DNA of 24,511 nucleotides from a virus, in IMG/VR virus record IMGVR_UViG_3300030099_000365, positions 1 through 24,511 of that record. One strand, written 5' to 3'. Within the stretch, counting starts at the first letter, position 1. Every line of letters begins with the position of its first letter. Both the position numbers and the translations under genes were made by a program. The notes beneath the pieces were generated by a model. It did not search any database, was not told where the DNA came from, and saw nothing but the letters and a program-made list of their open reading frames with translations. Of the stretch, positions 20,326-24,511 are shown piece after piece.

Positions 20326-20622
20326 ATGTTTAAAATAGACGTAAGTGTACCACAACATGAAACTATAGTAGGAGTCAACACAACAAATAATCGTGGTTTT
20401 ACTTCAGATGAACTTGCAGAACAGTGTGTTCAAAAAATTATATCGGTCTCCGATGATACGCATCCCGGCGTTAGGGACCAAGCCCGTGCTTTTTCCAAGC
20501 ACATTGAAAAACTCGTTGCATTTTATATGCGACAAGCTATTCGCAGTGACCGTACGACTGTGTACAACGCAATAAAAGATGCGGGTCATCCCCAACTGGC
20601 TGAACTTATAAGGAGACTTTAA
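20326..20622 (+). CDS. Unknown helical protein (98 residues)
   Basis: A soluble, mainly helical protein after a short beta start (FKIDVSVPQHETIVGVNT). The central helix ELAEQCVQKIISVSDDTHPG and the following RDQARAFSKHIEKLVAFYMR form a likely helical core. The end (YNAIKDAGHPQLAELIRRL) is amphipathic and basic. I associate this pattern with uncharacterised marine phage proteins next to tail genes. AGGA is spaced 8 bases from the ATG. It may be a tail-assembly factor or a minor virion protein; nothing in the sequence decides between them. Confidence 0.75.
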   Translation: MFKIDVSVPQHETIVGVNTTNNRGFTSDELAEQCVQKIISVSDDTHPGVRDQARAFSKHIEKLVAFYMRQAIRSDRTTVYNAIKDAGHPQLAELIRRL

Positions 20623-20623
20623 T

Positions 20624-21070
20624 ATGGCCTTTTCTGGAAACTTTATGTGTACTTCTTTTAAGCAAGAGCTGCTTACGGGTAGTCACGATTTTACAAACGG
20701 AAACGATCAATTTAAGATTGCACTGTATGACAATAACGCTTCATTTACTGCGGCAACTACAGCGTATACAACTTCTAACGAAGTTTCTGCGTCTGGTTCG
20801 TATTCTGCAGGTGGTGGCACGTTAACAAATGTAACTCCAACAACATCTGGAACTACAGCGTTTACAGACTTTGCTGACATTACATTTACATCTGCAACAA
20901 TTACTGCTCGTGGTGCTTTAATTTATAACACGCAAACAGCAGGTGGTTCTGGAACTACAGACACGGTTGTTGTTTTGGACTTTGGTTCTGACAAGACATC
21001 TACAGCAGGAGATTTTCAAATTGCTTTCCCTGCAGCGGGTGCTTCAACGGCTATTATTAGAATTGCTTAA
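20624..21070 (+). CDS. Beta-rich tail or neck structural protein
   Basis: This 148-residue protein is full of Thr, Ser, Ala and Gly and reads as alternating strands: [20 protein letters not shown], then [35 protein letters not shown] and [20 protein letters not shown]. It resembles Thr/Gly-rich proteins encoded just before tail fibres in marine phages and is probably a virion component. AAGGAG precedes the ATG by 8 bases and starts inside the previous gene's last codons. The spike gene begins 2 bases after its stop. There is one cysteine (FMCTSF) and no membrane segment. Confidence 0.75.
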   Translation: MAFSGNFMCTSFKQELLTGSHDFTNGNDQFKIALYDNNASFTAATTAYTTSNEVSASGSYSAGGGTLTNVTPTTSGTTAFTDFADITFTSATITARGALIYNTQTAGGSGTTDTVVVLDFGSDKTSTAGDFQIAFPAAGASTAIIRIA

Positions 21071-21072
21071 AA

Positions 21073-22914
21073 ATGGTTGTATTAGCCAATAGAGTAAAGG
21101 TCGCTACTAGCACTACTGGCACTGGCACGATAACGCTCGGATCTGCGGAGGCGGGGTTTCAAACTTTCGCAGACGGCGGTATTACTAATGGTCAGACAGT
21201 CAGGTATACCATAGAAGATGGTTCTGCTTTTGAGATCGGTACAGGCACATATACTGCTTCTGGCACTACCTTATCCAGAACGCTGACTGAAAGCTCCACA
21301 GGTTCATTGCTTGATCTAAGTGGCAGCGCAGTTGTATTCATCACGGCTGCAAATGAAGATTTAATTGTAGAAAGTGGCGGCACATTTTCTGGTGACATTG
21401 CGTTAAATAACGCAAATATTGTCTTTGAAGGCGCAACGGCTGATGACTTTGAGACTACAGTTACAGTAGCTGACCCAACCGCTGATCGAACAGTTACTAT
21501 TCCCGATCAAACAGGCACTGCAATGCTGTGGCAAAGTGCTTGGCCTGATGATCCTGGAACTGATAATATTGCCATAGGAAATTCGGCTTTATCCGCTGCT
21601 ACGTCAGACGCACAGCAAAACACTGCTATTGGGGACAATGCCGCCGCTGCGTTAACTACGGCTACTTTCTGCACTGCCGTAGGCTACAACGCTATGAAAA
21701 ACAATACGACGGACCTTGGCACAACATCTGTTGGTTATTACTCAGGTGGCGGTGATTTATTAACTGGTGGCACTTATCTTGGCTATTATGCAGGTGAGTA
21801 CGACAGCGATAGCAAAGATTATCAGGTCGCTGTTGGCTACCTTGCAATGAATGATTGTACTGGAGACGAATCTGTAGCGGTTGGGGCATATTCCATGTCA
21901 GATGGCAATCATTATCGGTCTGTGGCAGTAGGACATGATGCTTTAGGCAAATCATCCACAACTAGTCCATATTATAATGTCGCTATCGGGTGGAGTGCAG
22001 GCTCTAATGTAAATACAGTGGATTACACTATTGCGGTGGGTTATAACGCTGAAGCCTTACACACTTATGGCATAGCAATAGGCACTAATTCTAGAACAAC
22101 AGGCAATCAAAGTGTTTCTGTGGGTTATCAAGCAGGTTATAGCTACTCTAGTAGCTCTGATTATTGTACAATAGTAGGTTACCAAGCAGGCTATGATATG
22201 GACGGTGGTGATTACTGTACATTTGTTGGTTGGAAGGCTGGGTATGCAGGTGGGACAGGGATAAGCAATGCTGGGTTCGGGATAAATTCCCTAAAGGCTT
22301 TAACAAGTGGTGCTCAAAACACAGGATGTGGACGCAGTACATTACAGGCTATATCTAGTGGAGATAGCAATACTGCTGTTGGATCAGGAGCAGGGTATAG
22401 TCAGACTACTTCGGATAATAATACGTATGTAGGCAGAGATGCAGGGTATAATGTAACAACAGGGTCTAATTTAACCATATTGGGGTATGATGCAGATCCA
22501 TCAAGCAATACAGCTACAAATGAAGTTACTCTTGGTAATAGTTCCGTATCAACGCTACGATGCAATGTCCAAACAATCTCAAGCCTATCTGATGAAAGAG
22601 ACAAGACTGCTATAGAAGATTTACCGTATGGCTTAAACTTTATAAACGACATGCGCCCAGTGCAATTTACTTGGAACAGGCGCGATGGGTCTTTGGGTGC
22701 AACTCCTGACATGGGGTTTATAGCTCAAGATTTGTATGATGTGGAGCTTGAACACTCATCAACATCTCGAACAAGACTTGTAAAGTGGGAAAATCCAGAA
22801 AAATTAGAAGCGGATTATGTGCGATCATACCCTATTCTAGTGAAGGCCGTGCAGGAATTATCGGCAAAGGTAGATGCGTTGACAGCGCGAGTTAAAGAAT
22901 TAGAAGGAAGTTAA
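21073..22914 (+). CDS. Tail spike/fibre with YadA-head-like repeats and C-terminal S74 chaperone
   Basis: A 613-residue receptor-binding-type protein. Residues 1-100 are a beta-rich attachment domain ([18 protein letters not shown], then [19 protein letters not shown]). From about 165 to 490 there are roughly 19 degenerate repeats of the type [18 protein letters not shown] and SVSVGYQAG, the pattern of trimeric YadA-type beta-roll heads. The C-terminal 108 residues are an S74 intramolecular chaperone. SDERDK at 506-511 gives the Ser/Lys dyad with the usual +5 spacing, followed by [10 protein letters not shown] and a final coiled coil ([20 protein letters not shown]). S74 domains trimerise the fibre and then cut themselves off before Ser506. 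No enzymatic depolymerase domain is seen, so binding rather than degradation is likely. Confidence 0.9.
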   Translation: MVVLANRVKVATSTTGTGTITLGSAEAGFQTFADGGITNGQTVRYTIEDGSAFEIGTGTYTASGTTLSRTLTESSTGSLLDLSGSAVVFITAANEDLIVESGGTFSGDIALNNANIVFEGATADDFETTVTVADPTADRTVTIPDQTGTAMLWQSAWPDDPGTDNIAIGNSALSAATSDAQQNTAIGDNAAAALTTATFCTAVGYNAMKNNTTDLGTTSVGYYSGGGDLLTGGTYLGYYAGEYDSDSKDYQVAVGYLAMNDCTGDESVAVGAYSMSDGNHYRSVAVGHDALGKSSTTSPYYNVAIGWSAGSNVNTVDYTIAVGYNAEALHTYGIAIGTNSRTTGNQSVSVGYQAGYSYSSSSDYCTIVGYQAGYDMDGGDYCTFVGWKAGYAGGTGISNAGFGINSLKALTSGAQNTGCGRSTLQAISSGDSNTAVGSGAGYSQTTSDNNTYVGRDAGYNVTTGSNLTILGYDADPSSNTATNEVTLGNSSVSTLRCNVQTISSLSDERDKTAIEDLPYGLNFINDMRPVQFTWNRRDGSLGATPDMGFIAQDLYDVELEHSSTSRTRLVKWENPEKLEADYVRSYPILVKAVQELSAKVDALTARVKELEGS

Positions 22915-22915
22915 T

Positions 22916-23158
22916 ATGGCTGTAAATGAATTAGATCGTGACTATTTAAAACTATTACATATGTGCGACGGAATTGAAAACATTATTGGCGGCATGAAAA
23001 TGGATCAAGAAACAGATTCTGAAAAGAAAAAGCAAGTCGGTAATATGGTCATGCATTTAGAGATGGAAGTGTTAGATAGCAAATATACGGACGCTAAAAA
23101 AGACTTAACTAGAGTAAACTCCACGATCACAAAAGGTCGAACTTACTGGAAGTCATAA
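22916..23158 (+). CDS. Small unknown protein after the tail spike
   Basis: This is an 80-residue, charged, helical protein with Met-rich segments (LLHMCDGIENIIGGMKMDQ, NMVMHLEMEVLDSKYTDAKK) and the basic end ITKGRTYWKS. It starts 1 base after the spike stop, with AAGGAAG just inside the spike gene, so the two should be produced together. Small helical proteins after fibre genes are sometimes fibre-assembly chaperones, which is a reasonable but unsupported idea here. There is one cysteine and no membrane segment. Confidence 0.75.
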   Translation: MAVNELDRDYLKLLHMCDGIENIIGGMKMDQETDSEKKKQVGNMVMHLEMEVLDSKYTDAKKDLTRVNSTITKGRTYWKS

Positions 23159-23161
23159 TAA

Positions 23162-23929
23162 ATGTTAGGCTTTACACCATTAGCCTCCGCAACACTTGCG
23201 AGTAGTGGCAGCACTGCTGCATCAGTATCAGTATCCGTTACAGGTGTAGCCGCAACAGGTGCTTTAGGGTCAGTAAGTGTAAACGCTAATTCATCAGTTT
23301 CCGTTACAGGCTTGGGAGCAACTGGAGATGTAGGCAGCGTTACTGTTTCTGCGTCAGCGGTTGTATCAGTAGATTCTTTAGCGGCTCAAGGGTTTGTAGG
23401 AAGTCTTTCTCCCGGGGGCAATTCTTTTGTTGTTGCCACAGGGGTAAGCGGTACAGGAGCAGTTAATGATGCTACAGCCGCCGCAGGAGCTATTGTTTCA
23501 GTAACAGGGTTGGAAGCTACAGGCGGTGTCGAAGCTGTTGTCGTTACTCCTAAAATAGTTGTTACCCCAACAGGGTTAGAAATTACGAGTTCTGTAGGCA
23601 CAGTTACAGCTACAACTGATGTGGCTATTTCAGTTACAGGAGTTTCTGCAACGGGTGCTTTAAGTGATGTTACAGTCACAGGTGACACTGTTGTTTCAGT
23701 TACAGGACTTTCTGCAACAGGCGAGGTGACATCTCCGTTAGTTTGGAGTAATATAGTTCCAAGTCCGGGGACTTCTTGGAGTGGTATAGCACCGAGTCCG
23801 GGGACTTCTTGGAGTGGTATAGCACCAAGTCCGGGGACTTCTTGGAGTAATGTAACACCGAGTCCGGGGACTTCTTGGAGTAATATAACCCCAAGTGCAA
23901 ATACAACTTGGACGGAAATAGCGGCGTAG
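23162..23929 (+). CDS. Repeat-built virion protein with WSxIxPSPGTS C-terminus
   Basis: This 255-residue protein consists of two repeat zones. Residues about 20-190 are degenerate repeats of the type SVTGVAATGALGSV with each unit roughly 20-25 residues, all Val, Ser, Thr, Gly and Ala, which suggests stacked beta strands. Residues 195-249 are five 11-residue repeats such as WSGIAPSPGTS, ending WTEIAA. There are almost no charged residues and no cysteine. The hydrophobic N-terminus could suit a tail-tip or fibre stem. It lies between the spike and a second fibre gene, so it is probably part of the adsorption apparatus. The start is 3 bases after the previous stop. Confidence 0.75.
   Translation: MLGFTPLASATLASSGSTAASVSVSVTGVAATGALGSVSVNANSSVSVTGLGATGDVGSVTVSASAVVSVDSLAAQGFVGSLSPGGNSFVVATGVSGTGAVNDATAAAGAIVSVTGLEATGGVEAVVVTPKIVVTPTGLEITSSVGTVTATTDVAISVTGVSATGALSDVTVTGDTVVSVTGLSATGEVTSPLVWSNIVPSPGTSWSGIAPSPGTSWSGIAPSPGTSWSNVTPSPGTSWSNITPSANTTWTEIAA
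23744..23908 (+). repeat. Five tandem 33-base repeats inside the repeat-built gene
   Basis: Units of 33 bases begin at 23744, 23777, 23810, 23843 and 23876, each starting with TGG. The first four keep the core AGTCCGGGGACTTCT nearly unchanged, and the fifth is more diverged. The near identity at silent positions suggests recent expansion. Confidence 0.88.
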
Positions 23930-23939
23930 GAGGTATCAT

Positions 23940-24511
23940 ATGGCAAGCACATACACAACAAACGGCGGTATAGAAAAGATAGAGCCGGGAACACAATCTG
24001 GTGCATGGGGGGCTACTACAAATACTAACTTTGATATTATTGATCGTTTGGCAGTAGGTGTTGGAGACATAACTTTGTCTGGGACAACGCATACCCTAAC
24101 CACGTCAGATGGTTCTTTATCGGATGGAATGTATAAAGTTCTTGTATTAGGAGGGTCACCTTCTGGCACAAACACTATAACAGTCGCTCCAAATGACGCC
24201 AAAAGACTGTATTTTGTAAAAAACAACTCTGGGCAGACAGCTACGTTTTCACAAGGGTCAGGCGCAAACGTAAGTGTTACTAACGGAAACTCCGCAATTA
24301 TTTATTGTGATGGCGCAGGCTCTGGCGCGGCGGTAGTAGATCTTACATCTACATTTGCTTCCGTACCTGTCACAGGCGGTTTACTAGCTGCAAACAATTT
24401 GTCAGATGTGGCAAATGCATCGACAGCAAGAACAAATTTAGGAGTTGCGATTGGGTCAAACGTATTGGCATATGACGCAAACCTACAGTCTTTTGTAACG
24501 GCTCTTACCCT
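23940..24511 (+). CDS. Tail fibre protein, N-terminal part (runs off the right edge)
   Basis: An ATG at 23940 preceded by GGAGGT opens a frame of 190 codons to the window edge without a stop. The product begins with TYTTNGGIEKIEPGTQSGAW and continues with NTNFDIIDRLAVGVGDITLS. After Thr/Gly/Ser-rich strands come ANNLSDVANASTARTNLGV (about 153-171) and SNVLAYDANLQSF, a repeat motif very common in phage tail fibres. The first 130 residues probably form the domain that attaches to the virion. The adhesive tip would be encoded beyond the window. It is the second fibre-type gene after the S74 spike, so the phage may carry more than one adsorption protein. Confidence 0.88.
   Translation, partial: MASTYTTNGGIEKIEPGTQSGAWGATTNTNFDIIDRLAVGVGDITLSGTTHTLTTSDGSLSDGMYKVLVLGGSPSGTNTITVAPNDAKRLYFVKNNSGQTATFSQGSGANVSVTNGNSAIIYCDGAGSGAAVVDLTSTFASVPVTGGLLAANNLSDVANASTARTNLGVAIGSNVLAYDANLQSFVTALT

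Noticed and set aside
23744-23908. Regular repeats considered as a CRISPR-like array
   Set aside because: The units are contiguous, in frame and coding, with no unique spacers.
23386-24006. 206-residue leftward frame over the repeat-built protein and the next start
   Set aside because: It is an antisense shadow of low-complexity repeats and lies opposite two well-supported genes.

Overview
The window is a piece of a tailed double-stranded DNA phage genome (Caudoviricetes). The evidence is a rightward series of small terminase, large terminase, portal, co-chaperonin, scaffold, major capsid, adaptor and tail-fibre genes with short gaps or small overlaps, plus a leftward block of early-type genes. 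Several families (small Lys/Gly-rich proteins resembling DUF6321 and DUF5872, a portal-linked GroES-like protein, fibres with a shared beta-rich N-terminus) are ones I associate with uncultured marine phages. No sheath or tape-measure gene is seen, so a short-tailed (podovirus-like) virion is plausible but unproven. The host cannot be read from the sequence; there is no integrase, tRNA, IS element or CRISPR.

Leftward block, about 1 to 6039. A 199-residue unknown gene (5440-6039) ends at strong intrinsic terminators. Past a 670-base non-coding region lies a leftward operon: a 66-residue unknown, a 48-residue single-helix membrane protein, a 71-residue DksA/TraR-like zinc-finger protein, a 300-323-residue DUF3150-like protein, a MoxR-type AAA+ ATPase, a 73-residue acidic protein, a metallopeptidase-VWA protein and a gene that runs off the left edge. 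A near-consensus sigma-70 promoter (4854-4882, minus strand) sits ahead of it. The ATPase and VWA protein form a MoxR/VWA module with an unknown substrate.

Control regions, 4768-5439 and 6040-6506. Six copies of GTTAGTG-N3-CACTAAC are spread over the leftward-block intergenic spaces; they have perfect arms and variable centres and look like operators. The larger gap also carries eight GAACATT heptamers in opposed pairs around an AT-rich core, which is an origin candidate. It also holds two of three AAATCAAnnACTTAGC repeats and two copies of a 30-base repeat next to terminators.

Rightward block, 6507 to the right edge. Packaging and head genes run to the major capsid gene, which is followed by an intrinsic terminator (14703-14740). 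Next come two small virion-type proteins, a cluster of tiny very basic proteins sharing a K-V-R-G-x-G C-terminal signature, two adaptor-like proteins, a zinc-finger plus cupredoxin-like protein, and tail genes. The tail genes include a YadA-head-like spike with a C-terminal S74 chaperone, a repeat protein and a partial fibre. The most notable items are the palindrome family, the iteron-like origin, the MoxR/VWA operon, the basic-peptide cluster and the cupredoxin-like protein.
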